Below are positions 22,722 to 34,146 of a stretch of 64,000 nt of DNA, piece after piece; the stretch's first letter is position 1; each line of letters starts with the position of its first letter. Position numbers and translations under genes: made by a program. The stretch spans positions 508,380,566 through 508,444,565 of the forward strand of contig CM040121.1 of assembly GCA_022559845.1 (NCBI GenBank), in the 5' to 3' direction. Source of the stretch: Amorphophallus konjac (Eukaryota; Streptophyta; Magnoliopsida; Alismatales; Araceae). A model generated the notes under the pieces. The model worked only from the letters and a program-made list of their open reading frames with translations. It made no database searches and was not told the origin of the DNA.

Positions 22722-25700
22722 TCACCTAGGAATATCTAGAGGATGAAGTTTTCCAGCAGGCTTTTGGTGTTCTGCCTTGACCTGTTGGCATGTGAGACAG
22801 CGTGCTACATATTCCGCTATTTCTCTTTTCATATTGGGCCACCAAAAGTTCCTCTTTACATCTTGGTACATTTTGGTTGATCCAGGATGAATAGTGTACC
22901 TTGCTCTGTGAGCTTCATCTAAGATCTTCTTCTTTAATTCCGGACCATCAGGTATACAAGTTCTACCTTTAAATAATAATCTTCCATCAGAAGTTAGTTG
23001 GAAATCAGATTGTCCTTCTAATCTGCCTTTGATTTCCACTAATATAGGATCATCATCCTGAAGTGCTTGTATCTCAGATAATAGATCTGACTGTATGCTT
23101 ACATGAGATAATGTGACAAATTTGGCTTCCTTGTCCAAGCTTATATTGAGCTCGGAGAATTGTTCAAGTAACCTCCATTCTTGTATCATACAATTGGCTA
23201 TTATTGCTCTCGGCTTTCGACTAAGGGCATCAGCAACATGATTACCCTTTCCGGGATGGTATTGTATATTGAAGTCGAAGTCCTTGAGATATTCTAGCCA
23301 GCGTCTTTGTCTCATGTTTAGCTCCTTTTGGGAAAATAGATATTTGAGGCTTTTGTGATCGGAGTATACAGTAAACTGCACTCCATATAAGTAATGTCTC
23401 CATATCTTTAGGGCAAATACCACCGCGGCCAGTTCTAAGTCATGGACGGGGTAATTCTCCTCATGCTTCTTCAGTTGACGTGAAGAGTATGCTATGACCT
23501 TTCCTTGTTGCATTAGGACACATCCGAGGCCAATGCCAGAAGCATCTGTGTAGACCTCGAATTTCTCTCCTTCTATCGGTAGAGCTAACACCGGAGCTGT
23601 AGTGAGATGATCTTTGAGAGTTTGAAAACTTCTTTCACATTCCTCACTCCATTCATATCGGATCTCCTTACGAGTCAATCTTGTAAGTGGTACGGCGATC
23701 TTAGAGAAATCTTTGATGAATCGCCGATAATAGCCTGCGAGACCTAAGAAACTTCTGATCTCGCTTGCATTAGTGGGTCTTTCCCAATTTCTCACAGCTT
23801 CAACTTTTGACGGATCTACTGATAATCCATCTTTTGATATGACATGTCCGAGAAAAGCTACTTCTTCAAGCCAGAATTCACACTTGCTGAGTTTTGCATA
23901 TAATTGATTTGTCCTCAAGACTTGCAATGCAATCCTCAAATGCTCTTCATGTTCTTCCTTAGTCTTGGAATATATCAATATATCATCAATGAAGACTACT
24001 ATGAATTGATCCAAGTAAGGCCTGAATATGCTATTCATTAACTGCATAAAGGCAGCAGGGGCATTTGTTAGTCCAAAAGGCATAACAACAAATTCATAAT
24101 GGCCATACCTGCTTCTGAATGCGGTCTTGTGAATGTCATCATCTTTGATTCTTAATTGATGATATCCCGACTTGAGATCAATCTTGGAAAAATATTTGGA
24201 TCCTGAAATCTGATCAAATAATTCATCGATTCTCGGCAGTGGATACTTGTTCTTGATAGTAAGATGATTCAACTGTCGATAGTCGATACACAATCTCATG
24301 GATCCATCCTTCTTCTTTACAAATAAGACTGGTGCTCTCCACGGGGAAGTACTTGGTCTAATAAACCCTTTTCGGATTAGTTCCATCAACTGCTCCTTCA
24401 ACTCCTTGAGTTCAGCAGGGGACATTCTATATGGTGCCTTTGAAACAGGACCAGCACCAGGGACTAAGTCAATGGTGAAGGCCACTTCTCTTTGAGGGGG
24501 TAATCCCGACAAATCTTCCGGAAATACGTCTGGAAATTCTCGCACTACTTGAATGTCTTCTATCTTGGTTTCCTTAGCTTCTTTAACAGTGACAAAAGCA
24601 AGGAAGGATACACATCCTTTCCTGACGAGCTTGCTTGCTCGAAGAGCCGAAATAAGAGGGGATTTGCTTCGACTCTTAGGACTTGTATAAGTCAGTTCTG
24701 GAAATTCTTTGAAAACAATCTTGCTATTACGGCAATCAACCGTTGCCTGGTACTTAGATAACCAATCTGCTCCTAGTATAACATCATATTCTTTTAGATC
24801 TAAGCAGATAAGATCAATAGGAAAATTCTTTCCTCGAACCAACACCTCACAGTTTTGGTAATGATGCGTGATATCCGTCTCGTTTCCGAGAGGAGTAGAC
24901 AACACTATTTTCATCCATTCCGGTTCTAGAGGTAATGGGTCAGTAAACTTCTTAGAAACAATAGAATGCAATGCACCCGTATCAAATAAGACATGTGCAT
25001 ATTTGGAACAAATTTTCAATGTACCTTCCACTAATCCGCCTTCTTCTTCAGGTTCGGTCTCTTGTATTGCATGAAGACGAGCATTCTTTGTCACCGGGCG
25101 TTTACCATCGCCGGCTTGGTCGTTCATTAATGGACACTCGGGAATCCGATGCTCACGGCTTCCACAACGGAGACAAGCTCCTAATTTCCTCCAGCATTCT
25201 TCTGTCTTGTGACCAGCCTTGTCACAATGCTTGCATACTGTATTAGAAGGGGTAGTTGTGATAGAGAAAGGCTTGGTCTTTTTGAACTTATGGTCTTGAG
25301 AGGAAGAACCTCCATTATTGGGCCTCTTCTTGAAATTGGGTTTGAAAGAACCCGAACCCGTGACTTGTTCCTTCTTGTCTTTCCCTCGGATCCTATCAGA
25401 TAGTTCCGTGGCATCTTCAAGTAGTTGAGCTCGGCGCACTATCTCAGAATAAACTTGGATATCCATAGGCGCCAGTTGAGTAATATAGTGGGGCCTAAGC
25501 CCATTAAGAAATTTACGGGCTTTCATCTTCTCCGTGCTAATAAGATGCTTAGCATATCTAGACAACCTGGAGAACTGAGCTTCATAATCTGCTAATGATA
25601 AGGATCGTTGCTTTAATGCAGCGAATTCGGCAGCCTTCTTTTCTTGGACTCGGTCTGAGAAATATTTAGCATTGAAGTATTCCACAAATTCTTCCCATGT

Positions 25701-26018
25701 TACTTGAGTAGGATCGATGGTTGCTTCAATAGACTCCCACCAGCATCTAGCATCTTTCTCTAACTGGAATGTAGCTAATAGAACTTTGTCCTGGTCCGTG
25801 CATTGCATGACACGGAATATGCGTTCGGTTTCCCGAACCCAATGCTCGGCATCGTCCGGATCGGTCGATCCCATAAACTTCGGGGGATTCATGTTCTTAA
25901 AGGCTTGGTGTAAGCTTCCAGCTCGTGGAGCACCACCTTGTGCTACCTGTTGTAGCACTTGGGTCATCCCTTGAAGGGTACGCTGCATGTTGCGCCATTG
26001 AGCACGTTCGGCAGCCAT
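22722..26018 (-). CDS. Element C gag-protease-RT-RNase H-integrase N-terminus (1,098 aa)
   Basis: Start ATG at 26018 ([10 protein letters not shown]). Gag domain about residues 40-205, zinc knuckle CKHCDKAGH (262-270) and a second CLRCGSREH (282-290). Protease active site LFDTGA at 344-349. RT about 545-720 with FIDD at 676-679. RNase H about 790-905 starting YTDASG. HHCC zinc-binding start of integrase about 1035-1090. It makes particles, copies RNA into cDNA and begins the integrase. A TGA at 22722 ends the ORF where related proteins have a Trp, so full-length pol would need readthrough. Gag and pol are in one frame, as usual for plant chromoviruses. Transcription would start in the 26192-29224 LTR. 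Confidence 0.93.
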   Translation of the reverse strand: MAAERAQWRNMQRTLQGMTQVLQQVAQGGAPRAGSLHQAFKNMNPPKFMGSTDPDDAEHWVRETERIFRVMQCTDQDKVLLATFQLEKDARCWWESIEATIDPTQVTWEEFVEYFNAKYFSDRVQEKKAAEFAALKQRSLSLADYEAQFSRLSRYAKHLISTEKMKARKFLNGLRPHYITQLAPMDIQVYSEIVRRAQLLEDATELSDRIRGKDKKEQVTGSGSFKPNFKKRPNNGGSSSQDHKFKKTKPFSITTTPSNTVCKHCDKAGHKTEECWRKLGACLRCGSREHRIPECPLMNDQAGDGKRPVTKNARLHAIQETEPEEEGGLVEGTLKICSKYAHVLFDTGALHSIVSKKFTDPLPLEPEWMKIVLSTPLGNETDITHHYQNCEVLVRGKNFPIDLICLDLKEYDVILGADWLSKYQATVDCRNSKIVFKEFPELTYTSPKSRSKSPLISALRASKLVRKGCVSFLAFVTVKEAKETKIEDIQVVREFPDVFPEDLSGLPPQREVAFTIDLVPGAGPVSKAPYRMSPAELKELKEQLMELIRKGFIRPSTSPWRAPVLFVKKKDGSMRLCIDYRQLNHLTIKNKYPLPRIDELFDQISGSKYFSKIDLKSGYHQLRIKDDDIHKTAFRSRYGHYEFVVMPFGLTNAPAAFMQLMNSIFRPYLDQFIVVFIDDILIYSKTKEEHEEHLRIALQVLRTNQLYAKLSKCEFWLEEVAFLGHVISKDGLSVDPSKVEAVRNWERPTNASEIRSFLGLAGYYRRFIKDFSKIAVPLTRLTRKEIRYEWSEECERSFQTLKDHLTTAPVLALPIEGEKFEVYTDASGIGLGCVLMQQGKVIAYSSRQLKKHEENYPVHDLELAAVVFALKIWRHYLYGVQFTVYSDHKSLKYLFSQKELNMRQRRWLEYLKDFDFNIQYHPGKGNHVADALSRKPRAIIANCMIQEWRLLEQFSELNISLDKEAKFVTLSHVSIQSDLLSEIQALQDDDPILVEIKGRLEGQSDFQLTSDGRLLFKGRTCIPDGPELKKKILDEAHRARYTIHPGSTKMYQDVKRNFWWPNMKREIAEYVARCLTCQQVKAEHQKPAGKLHPLDIPR

Positions 26019-26172
26019 TATCCTACAATTACAATAACTATATTAGTACGTGACCGTATTTAAAGACTCGTACACTATGTTAAATCTAACCCTTGGTTCT
26101 ACCCAATCTCACTGGTTTAAAGGTTCAACTTATCCTTAGACTTGGGTTTTTCCTAGGAATTGAATACCTTAG

Positions 26173-26184
26173 ACTCTGATACCA
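26173..26184 (-). other. Element C primer-binding site (tRNA-iMet)
   Basis: The minus strand reads TGGTATCAGAGT, seven bases inside the 5' LTR, with one mismatch at the end from the tRNA-iMet complement. Confidence 0.9.
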
Positions 26185-26191
26185 CAAAAAC

Positions 26192-29100
26192 TGTCACGCC
26201 CCGAGCGCGGAAGATACCCGGAGATGCGCGACGAATTTATATCAATCATGACAATCAGAGTGGTCGTGTATTCGACACAAAGACAGAGATGCGCAAAACA
26301 GCAAGATAACCCAATCCTTTATTCATAATGGATAGACTATTACAAATCCAATACTCTGTTTAATAAAAAGGAAAAGAATACATAGTTGACTCAAGGAAAC
26401 TATAGAAAAAGACTAGACAACACTTGTAGAATCTCTATCACTTCACTCTTGACCATTCCCATCCGATTGACTTCCATCGTCGTCGGACTTACCTGAAAAG
26501 TACAAAGGGACAAACGGAATGAGCGAACGCTCAGCATGAAATTATATCTCAAGTACTAGCAAGGGGTTTAAGTAATTACATCTTTCATGAATGCAATAAA
26601 GCTATGCATGCTCGCATAAAACGACAAGATAGAGAAAATGTAATATCAAGGAAATAAGATGGATTAATCATGATCTTTCAACAAGATAACAAGTGTATTC
26701 AAGATATTCAAGCAAGTACGTTTAACAAGTCATGTCAAGAACTTTGGCTATCATGTATCAAGCAAGTAAATTACCCATTTTCGGGCCACGCATTTCATGT
26801 CAAGTCAAGTACGATTCAAGTACAAGATGTGTGTGGAATGTCCAATCAAGCAAGTCAAGTACTCGGTATAATGCCAGATACCTTATCATTTTAACTCCCA
26901 TGGGCACAAGTACTTTCGGGTGCTCCTCCTAGGACCAGATCGGGCCCTATATGCGCAGGCATTTATCATGTATTTTTGACATCCACTCTTGTTTATATAG
27001 CCAATATAGAATTTTCAATATTCAAGCTTGTAGACATATATGACAACTTTGACAGAATAGAGTCCAAAAATATGACAAAGGACATAGATTGGTGATAATA
27101 ACGGTAAAATCATGATATCAATAAAACTAGGTAGAATATGGTTCCCTTAACTTAGGTACCATGACAAATCGATATGGACATTCTTTTTATAGAATTGAGG
27201 TCCACATGAACATTATATCAAGCAAGATACCCTCATTCTTATCATAGAATTGGGGTTTACAAGAACGACATGATATGGCATGATATCATCATCCCATTAA
27301 GAATTTCTTATGATATACTCTTTGTATAAACATAAGGGCCCGTATACCATGTTTCTTTAGATTGACATGGTATTAATTGTGTAATAGGTTTTTAGGGTAC
27401 AACCAGCTCAGTCGGCCTTGAGGGAATCCAAGGCTACGAGGAGTCTTACGGAGGTCTCTATGACTAACTCGCTAGTCCAAAGGAACGGAATGTCCAATGG
27501 AGAGCTTGTATGTCAATGAGAGTTGTGTGTGATCGATGAAACAACGTGAAACGTGGGACTATACTCACGGAGTGGAGAATAGTGCCGATATATATATTAT
27601 ATAACATATGAAACCATCGGTTAACAAAAACAGGGAAAAATCAGTTTTACAGTAAAATAACGACTTAGGTCAAGTCGTTTCTCAAGTAATTAACGCCTAA
27701 CAGAAGGGCGTTCTCATATATTCCGTTTTGCAGAATTATCAATAATTCAGTAATTTAACTAAAACGCGCCCTAGTCAGGGGCGTTTCTTCAAGAGTTGAC
27801 GACTACAGTAGCAGGCGTCTCATTATTTACATATTTGACAGAACATAAATAATTTTCAGGAATTATCTAAAACACGCCCTAGGAAGGGGCGTTACTGTTT
27901 AATTCTATTTTACAGAATAAATATATTTCAGGATTTTAACAGAGAAACGCCCTAGGAAGGGGCGTTAGCTTTCAGAATCACGCCCTGTTCTGGGGCGTTA
28001 ACATAAAAAAAATGACTTTGTCCAAGTCGTGAATTCAAGAAATTTACAATATTTCAGGAAATAAAATTTCAAGTGACAGGAGACATGGTCATGACAAGAA
28101 AATTAGTAGGAATTTACAGGTAGAGTCATGCAAGATATTAGAATCGATATTTCATATTTATCAAATTTTAAACAGGATCAATTATTAATTACATGCGGTT
28201 GTTCATGAAATTAACGCCTATATATAAGGCGTATAATTTTGAATTAACGACCTTGTGAGGGTCGTATCTTGTAAAATAGCGCCCTTACAAGGGGCGTTTC
28301 TTTTAAAGTATACCAGCAACGTCCGAGAAACTATAGTAAAACTAATACATGATATGCATGATGCTTCTTGTATTATATAAATTTAGTTTGGGCTACAAGA
28401 CTTGAGAAGATCCTACCTTAAAGGGTTGATTTGGAGATAACCGTGAAGGGTCTGTAAAAATCAAAGATGCAGCAGACGTTGGATGAAGATAGACGACCTA
28501 CAGAGGATAGAATACGAAGGTATTATGCTTCGTAATAACTTAACAGAGGTAAAGGAGGAGAAAGAAAGAAGACTTATCCGTTAGTCTTCTTATCCTGCAA
28601 GAATAGAAGAAACGAAGAATATTAATTCTTCTCATGCTACGTTCATAAGAAAGGAACAGAAGAAGAAAATAGAAGAACATATGTTCTTCACGTACCTGTG
28701 CAGTTCGATCGTCCAAATAGGTTTAGGGTTGTTCGATCAAGACTATTTATAGGATTTTGGAGTCCTAACAAAAGTAGTGTTTGATTGAGGGTAACATATC
28801 CCTAATAGAGTCCTTACTCTAATAGACACTTACTAGATTAGGTTAATCTTTCCCGGGATAAGCTCTGGGTCGAACGGTTCCCGAATGGAATTAACGCCTT
28901 TGGTCAGGTCGTCGATTCTTTAATTGACGACCTTGTGCAGGTCGTGTCTTAAGAAGCGCCTTGAGGAAGGGCGTTTCATGTTTCTAAAACACGCCCAAGA
29001 TTGGGGCGTTTATTGGCTTACCGTCTTTGGCGTTGGAATTTGACGCCGTCATGATAGGGCGTCCTTTCTTTAGTCACGCCGTATATAGAGGCGTTTCTTT

Positions 29101-29224
29101 TTAAATTAACGCCTTACTAAGAGGCGTTATTTGTAATATGTTTTATTTCGTCTAATTAACCCTATTCTTATTATCTGTATATATTTTAATTCATTTCAAA
29201 TATTCATTTGTCAGGGTTGCTACA
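26192..29224 (-). repeat. Element C 5' LTR (3,033 bp)
   Basis: TG at 26192, CA at 29223-29224 on the plus strand. Nearly identical to 18557-21582, with the same hairpin blocks (27660-28305 and 28885-29130). Contains the likely promoter (minus-strand TATAAATA at 28744-28751). Confidence 0.95.
28744..28751 (-). promoter_or_regulatory. TATA box of element C 5' LTR
   Basis: CCTATAAATAG on the minus strand, conserved at 21102-21109. Lies about 475 bp from the LTR's outer end, a plausible core promoter for the gag-pol RNA. Confidence 0.65.
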
Positions 29225-29229
29225 CCCAA
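29225..29229. other. Right target-site duplication of element C (CCCAA)
   Basis: Second copy of the 5-bp duplication. Element B's LTR resumes with GGTCCAACC at 29230. Confidence 0.97.
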
Positions 29230-29369
29230 GGTCCAACCTCGGACCCTCACCATCATCGCCGGTCCGCCTACGGACCCGGGTGCGCACGACGTGGGTGAAC
29301 CCGCTTGTGAGAGATCGTCGTTCAGTCCGGTTGCTTGCAAATTCAGGTCCAAGGGGTCGTGTCACATCA
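29230..29369 (+). repeat. Element B 5' LTR, last 140 bp
   Basis: Matches 34004-34141 and ends GTCACATCA. It completes the LTR that element C interrupts (2,188 + 140 bp). Confidence 0.95.
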
Positions 29370-29372
29370 ATT

Positions 29373-29384
29373 TGGTATCAGAGC
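29373..29384 (+). other. Element B primer-binding site (tRNA-iMet)
   Basis: TGGTATCAGAGC starting three bases after the LTR end, followed by AAGTTC. Confidence 0.92.
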
Positions 29385-29447
29385 AAGTTCTAGACTTGTG
29401 TCTAGTAAGTCTTGTCCTAGGGCCATTGCATTCGCCACCCGTTCATC

Positions 29448-31259
29448 ATGACCACTTCCTACTTAGCCTATTCGCCATCCTTAGACCCATTAGCGGCTTT
29501 TGTGTTTGATGGATCCTGCCCTAGCATATATCTAGAATGGGAGAAGTCCATAGATAGACACTTTGGGAGGTTCACCCTGTCAGGGCCTATCCAAGTCAAC
29601 TATGCCAAGAGTTTGCTCTGGCGCCAAGCTAGGAAAGAATGGGAGTACATTGTAGGTTTGAGAGAAGCCAAAGGGGAAGCACCTATTGAATCTTGGGATG
29701 AAATGAGGGCCGCTCTTAGAAAGATCTACGCACCACAATCCAAACCTCTTCAACCAACCGATCTTCCACCCCCGACCCCAACTCCAACCCAAGAACATCC
29801 CCGACCAAGCCCAACCCAAGTCTACCCATGTTCACCACCCCGAGAGTACCATGCATCGACCATTATCACTCCACCCACCATAGACTTTCCTACCCCATTA
29901 TCCTTGGAAGTTGTGGCCCACACACATACCCAAGTGGAGATAGATGTCAATCCGGATCCACCTCCCACCATAGAGGACATCCTAGACCCCCCACTTCCAC
30001 CCACCTCTCCTAGTCCGGGTCCTCATGAGCCACACACCCTCACCATGAATGAGTCCATACTCCAAAGGCTCAAGCGAGGCCCCACCATTCCTAGCTTACC
30101 ACCCTACCTCTCACCCTTGGGGTATCAAGCCCAAATTATGTCCACCCGGTCTTCCCATGCCACACTTCAAACCTCCTACCTTGTGGGAGACTTAGGGGAC
30201 CTAGTGGACTGCTTACAATGGCAAGTCCACCTGACCGAAATGCTAGCCATAGGACCATCAGAGTCTAGCACCATCTTCCTAGCATACCCCACCACCGGTT
30301 CCATCACCTCCATCTACACTTGTGGCCATTATACGAGTGAAATCCTCCTCTTTCTCCCCAAGGATGAGAAACCCATCTTGGCCCACTCCCCACGCATTGA
30401 GGTTCCAATTGATTTGATTGGCCAACCCACTAGAGACCTTGACCCAATTACCTTGGAGGAGGATGACTCACCATTTGAGAACCTTGAAGACATAGAGTGC
30501 CTCCCTGTAGGAAGACCTTTCCACGACCCCTTAGATCCCTTCCTATGGAAGTCTAGTTCCCCATGTGACCCACCCACCTTACTCACCACCCACCTTACCT
30601 TACCCCCACCCACCATGTTGGGCCAAACCCCTCCCTTCCAAGAATCAGACTACACCATGGGAGCCATGACTTTAGGCAATATACACTTAGGGATCGAGGA
30701 AGTGTCCCACTTCATGATATCCACCTTCCTAGACCCCTTTGACCCATTCCAATGGAAGCCCAAAAGCCCACACATAGGAGTCATCTTTGGGATAGGAGTG
30801 CATAAGTCTTGGCGTACAACACCACTTGATATGATTCTTAAGTCGGGTCCACTCGTTCATATCACCCACATGTCAAGTAGGATGCATGATTGGTTCATAT
30901 TCGGGTGTATCGGCCCTCCCTCATTTAACATTGGTCATACACATATCAAAGGCATCTACGGATGTCTAGGTCTCCCAATATTTATTACCACTTTGCATGA
31001 TAGGTACATCTACAGGTCCCCTGGTCCACCTAGGTTGACCAAAGTCTACACGGCATCATTGCATGATAGGTCCACTTATGGATGTCCCGGTCCTCCAAAT
31101 TCTATCAAAGTCTTCTTGGCATCAAAGTATGGCTGGTCTACATATGGTTGTCCCGGTCCACCATTACACACCATACTTTTCACACCCACACCGCATCATA
31201 GTGCATGGCATACGCATTCACGCAAGCATCTAGCAACGAGCGGTGAGGTTCACAAATAG
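29448..31259 (+). CDS. Element B gag-like protein with Pro-rich middle and C-terminal repeats (603 aa)
   Basis: ATG at 29448 (MTTSYLAYSP), 64 bp after the primer site. Residues 15-100 resemble a chromovirus gag core: FDGSCPSIYLEWEKSIDRHF, then an ALLW-type segment LLWRQARKEW and ESWDEMRAALRKIY. Residues 105-210 are a Pro/Thr-rich linker. The rest matches no domain I know. Near the C-terminus, 22-residue units repeat with the core YGCPGPP (DNA period 66 bp, starts at 30993, 31059 and 31125, with more diverged units before). No zinc knuckle or protease follows. The long intact ORF in an element lacking enzymes suggests selection for a particle protein, or youth. Confidence 0.75.
   Translation: MTTSYLAYSPSLDPLAAFVFDGSCPSIYLEWEKSIDRHFGRFTLSGPIQVNYAKSLLWRQARKEWEYIVGLREAKGEAPIESWDEMRAALRKIYAPQSKPLQPTDLPPPTPTPTQEHPRPSPTQVYPCSPPREYHASTIITPPTIDFPTPLSLEVVAHTHTQVEIDVNPDPPPTIEDILDPPLPPTSPSPGPHEPHTLTMNESILQRLKRGPTIPSLPPYLSPLGYQAQIMSTRSSHATLQTSYLVGDLGDLVDCLQWQVHLTEMLAIGPSESSTIFLAYPTTGSITSIYTCGHYTSEILLFLPKDEKPILAHSPRIEVPIDLIGQPTRDLDPITLEEDDSPFENLEDIECLPVGRPFHDPLDPFLWKSSSPCDPPTLLTTHLTLPPPTMLGQTPPFQESDYTMGAMTLGNIHLGIEEVSHFMISTFLDPFDPFQWKPKSPHIGVIFGIGVHKSWRTTPLDMILKSGPLVHITHMSSRMHDWFIFGCIGPPSFNIGHTHIKGIYGCLGLPIFITTLHDRYIYRSPGPPRLTKVYTASLHDRSTYGCPGPPNSIKVFLASKYGWSTYGCPGPPLHTILFTPTPHHSAWHTHSRKHLATSGEVHK
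30878..31190 (+). repeat. 66-bp in-frame tandem repeat inside element B gag
   Basis: Units starting TTGCATGATAGG at 30993 and 31059 and a variant at 31125 are exactly 66 bp apart. Weaker units precede them from 30878. Each codes about 22 residues with the core [FI]YGC.GPP. The period being a multiple of three keeps the ORF open. Confidence 0.75.
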
Positions 31260-31283
31260 CGGGCAAAAGCTTGCGAGCGCCAC

Positions 31284-31727
31284 TTGGAATTTCAAGTAGG
31301 CAACTTATCGTTGGTGACATTGGAGTGGCTCTACCCTAGGGTCACCTCCAACTTGAGGGCACGAGGACTTGGACCTTTCCATGTTCCAAGTGGCTTTGGC
31401 AACACAACTTATGGATTGAACTTCCCAATGGGTTATGGGATATACCCCACTTCTCACGTGGCAGACCCGGCACCCTATATGGGCACCGCGGTAGATCCTA
31501 GTGAGTGCTTTGAGCCTATACCTTCCTTTAAGAGGGACACCCTCGGAGAGCCTCCACATATCAACCTGAGAGCCCGACGTGTGCACACAGGGGCAATATT
31601 AGGCAAGCAGGATTCCATCGCCAGCAAGAGGGTGCGCTCAAGCCACCTTGAGAGGATGAAGGACTGTCCCCTGGTTGCGGACGCAGGGTTGAGTTTGGAG
31701 GTTGAGGTTCTCCCTGAGCTGCTTTAG
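31284..31727 (+). pseudogene. Element B integrase C-terminal remnant (147 aa)
   Basis: The start FQVGNLSLVTLEW, then RARGLGPFHV, then YGIYPTSHVADPAPY, corresponds to the integrase C-terminal domain of chromovirus pol (F-x-VGD-x-V, LxARxxGPFxV, and FNVxDLxPY in intact relatives). The tail after residue 90 sits where the chromodomain-like part of relatives lies, but conserved aromatic residues are not evident. It begins 25 bp after the gag ORF. It shows that the ancestor encoded a full pol, most of which was deleted between gag and here. Confidence 0.6.
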
Positions 31728-31777
31728 AGGACCACTTCCCTGGTGGACCTATACTCGACAGAGTCGAGTTCTCCGCA

Positions 31778-31788
31778 CCCCGGGGGAA
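31778..31788 (+). other. Element B polypurine tract
   Basis: CCCCGGGGGAA directly before TGATGGGG of the 3' LTR. A short, G-rich primer tract. Confidence 0.6.
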
Positions 31789-34141
31789 TGATGGGGACAT
31801 CACCGGTAATCCCATTTGTTCGAGGATCTCGATGCTCGCCAGCTATGCTACATCTTGTTCGCTGCTTTATTTCAAGTCATATGATGTATTTTTCATTTGC
31901 TTATTTGAGTCTTATCATGTAATTTTCCTTTTATTTGAGTCAAGTCCCTAGGTTAATGAGTCATCTACCTAAGTTAGTTGTCATTAGGTTGGTTAGGTTG
32001 GTTAATGGGCTCAATTAAGTGGGCTAGGCCCAGGGGCGCCCCCTTCCCCTTGGTTTCTTGTCATTAGTCTAAAAGTCATGGACTTATTGTAAATTGTGGG
32101 ATCCCTATAAATAGGACCCCATTTCTTCCATTTGAAGCTAATGAGATATTGAGAAAAAATTGAATTCTCAGAGAATTTTCTTCCTTGGAGTGAGAAGCTC
32201 CCTCCCTCCCTCCCTCTCTCTCTCTCTCTCTCTGGGGGCGAACCCCATTCTCTCTCCTCCCCACCCCCAATTTCAAAATTCTCTCTCTCTCCTCCCCATT
32301 CACCTCTCATTAAGGCCCCTCCCCCTTCCCCATACACTCATTCAATCCCTCTTCAACCCCAAGGTGGAATCCCCTTCTCCTAGGCACCTCTCCATTCTCC
32401 CAAGCAATCCTTCCTCTTCCCCAAGCAACCATTCATTTTTTCCAAGCCACCCCTTCCCTTCCCCAACACACCTCTCCATCTCCCAACACACCCCTTCCCA
32501 TCCCCAAGACCCCCATTAACAACCCCCATTAAGTCACATTCCAACCTTGGGAGAGATCTCTCCTTCCCTCTCTCCTTCCCAACCCAAATTCGCAGCTCCC
32601 CCTTCCTCCACCTGCTAGACAATCTTCCAGCCCCCATTCTACCCCTCCCACACCTTGGATCACCCTCTACCAGACCCCCACACAGCCCGGGGTCACCCCC
32701 ACACCCATCCACCCCATCTACCCCATTTCCCATCACCTATCACCACCCGGTTCATCTCAGTTCGCAGGCAGCAGTCAAGGGTCGAGTTGCATAGGCAGCC
32801 ACGTCTTCACCGCGCATCTTCTAGAGGTGTATCATATATTTCCGAAAAGCTCTTCCAATTGGCTTCGCAGGCGAGGTGATCCCGCCTCAATCCGAGTTCG
32901 GAGCTGCCCGGGAGAGCCGATCTTCATCGACTGCGCAGAACCAGCCCGGCCTGCAACCAGAAGCGACTTCCAGAAGCTGCTGCGACCACACCCCAGCTCC
33001 CCTTGCTACGCCACTTGACCGGGGGAAGCTCTACCAATCGCCTGTCCAACGCAGCCAGCGGGGCATCATTCGGGGGCCGGAGCATCCCGTTCCAATTTTT
33101 CTACCTCAGGGACGCAGGCCAGATCAGCCATAAGCAGTCCTGACCTCTTCCCACTCTTGAGGCTGTAACTTTTGACCCCGACCTTCTCTGGCGCCGTTCT
33201 TTGTTGCTGATCGAAGAAGACTCATCCACGCTCGCGTCCGTCCTGGTCCCGTCTCATTCGGATCAGGGTAGCATTTGTGGGGACTTCGTCATACTGCTGC
33301 AGCGTCCGGGAACCAGTCCGAGCTTGAGCCGAACAGCACCGGTCTAGCGCCTGCCCCGGCCGACAGCGGTGACAAGACTTCCCGAGAAAATTCAGGAGTC
33401 ATCCCGAGCCAGTCAGTGACGATTTGGCGCTGGTTTTGTCAGATTCCGAGTTTGGGAGCATCCGTGGCAGCGCCGTCATCGGTCCCCTATCAGGCTGTCC
33501 CAGAAGCGGAAAGAACCAACGACGATCGCCGATCTTGCTTCCCCACCCCGCCTGGCCGGCTTACAGCCCCTCCCTGTGCGGAGGTAGTATTTTTATGTAT
33601 CCCACAGTCCCCCTCCCCTATGCCAACCCCTCTGTGAGGGTGTAGTGTTTGTATTAGCATGTCGTCACCGAAAGCCTCATCGACGCGGCGTGCGGGTAGC
33701 CCACGCTTCCCCGCTCGCCCTCGTCTCCGACCGAGATCGATGTCTTCACACCGATAAGGTGAGCTTCGGGCCACTCTTCTCTGCTGGTTTTTACCCTTGC
33801 TTAGCTTAGTATTATTTCTAATTGCTCCGTCGGTAGTGAGAGAGTGCTCGTTCCAACTTTCAATCTAATCGAGTGCCACCGCGGGTGAGTTGTGAGGGAG
33901 ACATTACATCCCACGCCCTCGGCGTGCCGTCTGCCCTTGAATTTGGGCATCCCTAGCCCATTGGGTTCCATCCCCAGCCAGCCATACCCTTGGAACCCCA
34001 AGGTCCAACCTCGGACCCTCACCATCATCGCCGGTCCGCCTACGGACCCGGGTGCGCGCGACGCGGGTGAACCCGCTTGTGAGAGATCGCTGTTCAGTCC
34101 GGTTGCTTGCAAATTCAGGTCCAAGGGGTCGTTTCATATCA
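31789..34141 (+). repeat. Element B 3' LTR (2,353 bp)
   Basis: Uninterrupted copy, TG at 31789 and CA at 34140-34141. TATAAATA at 32106-32113. A CT microsatellite (32200-32232) is longer than in the 5' LTR. It preserves the empty site of element C (near 33998). Confidence 0.95.
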
Positions 34142-34146
34142 GAAGA
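34142..34146. other. Right target-site duplication of element B (GAAGA)
   Basis: Second copy. Element A's gag resumes immediately. Confidence 0.95.

Larger units (their letters stand above)
18557..29224 (-). mobile_element. Element C: nearly intact Tekay/Del-like chromovirus (10.7 kb)
   Basis: LTRs of 3,026 bp (18557-21582) and 3,033 bp (26192-29224), TSD CCCAA, tRNA-iMet primer site, polypurine tract and a full gag-pol with a C-terminal chromodomain, all on the minus strand. About 35 differences separate the LTRs by eye (near 1%), so this is the youngest insertion in the nest. Only two nonsense changes were seen in the coding region. Long LTRs, gag type and chromodomain fit the Tekay/Del lineage, which tends to insert in heterochromatin. 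Confidence 0.95.
16369..34141 (+). mobile_element. Element B: non-autonomous gag-bearing LTR retrotransposon, split by element C
   Basis: 5' LTR 16369-18556 plus 29230-29369, internal region 29370-31788, 3' LTR 31789-34141, TSD GAAGA. Without C it is about 7.1 kb. It has a tRNA-iMet primer site (29373-29384) and a G-rich polypurine tract (31778-31788). It encodes a gag-like ORF and an integrase C-terminal remnant but no protease, RT, RNase H or integrase core. It therefore looks like an internal-deletion derivative of a chromovirus that needs enzymes in trans. The LTRs differ at roughly 2% of positions by eye. Confidence 0.93.
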
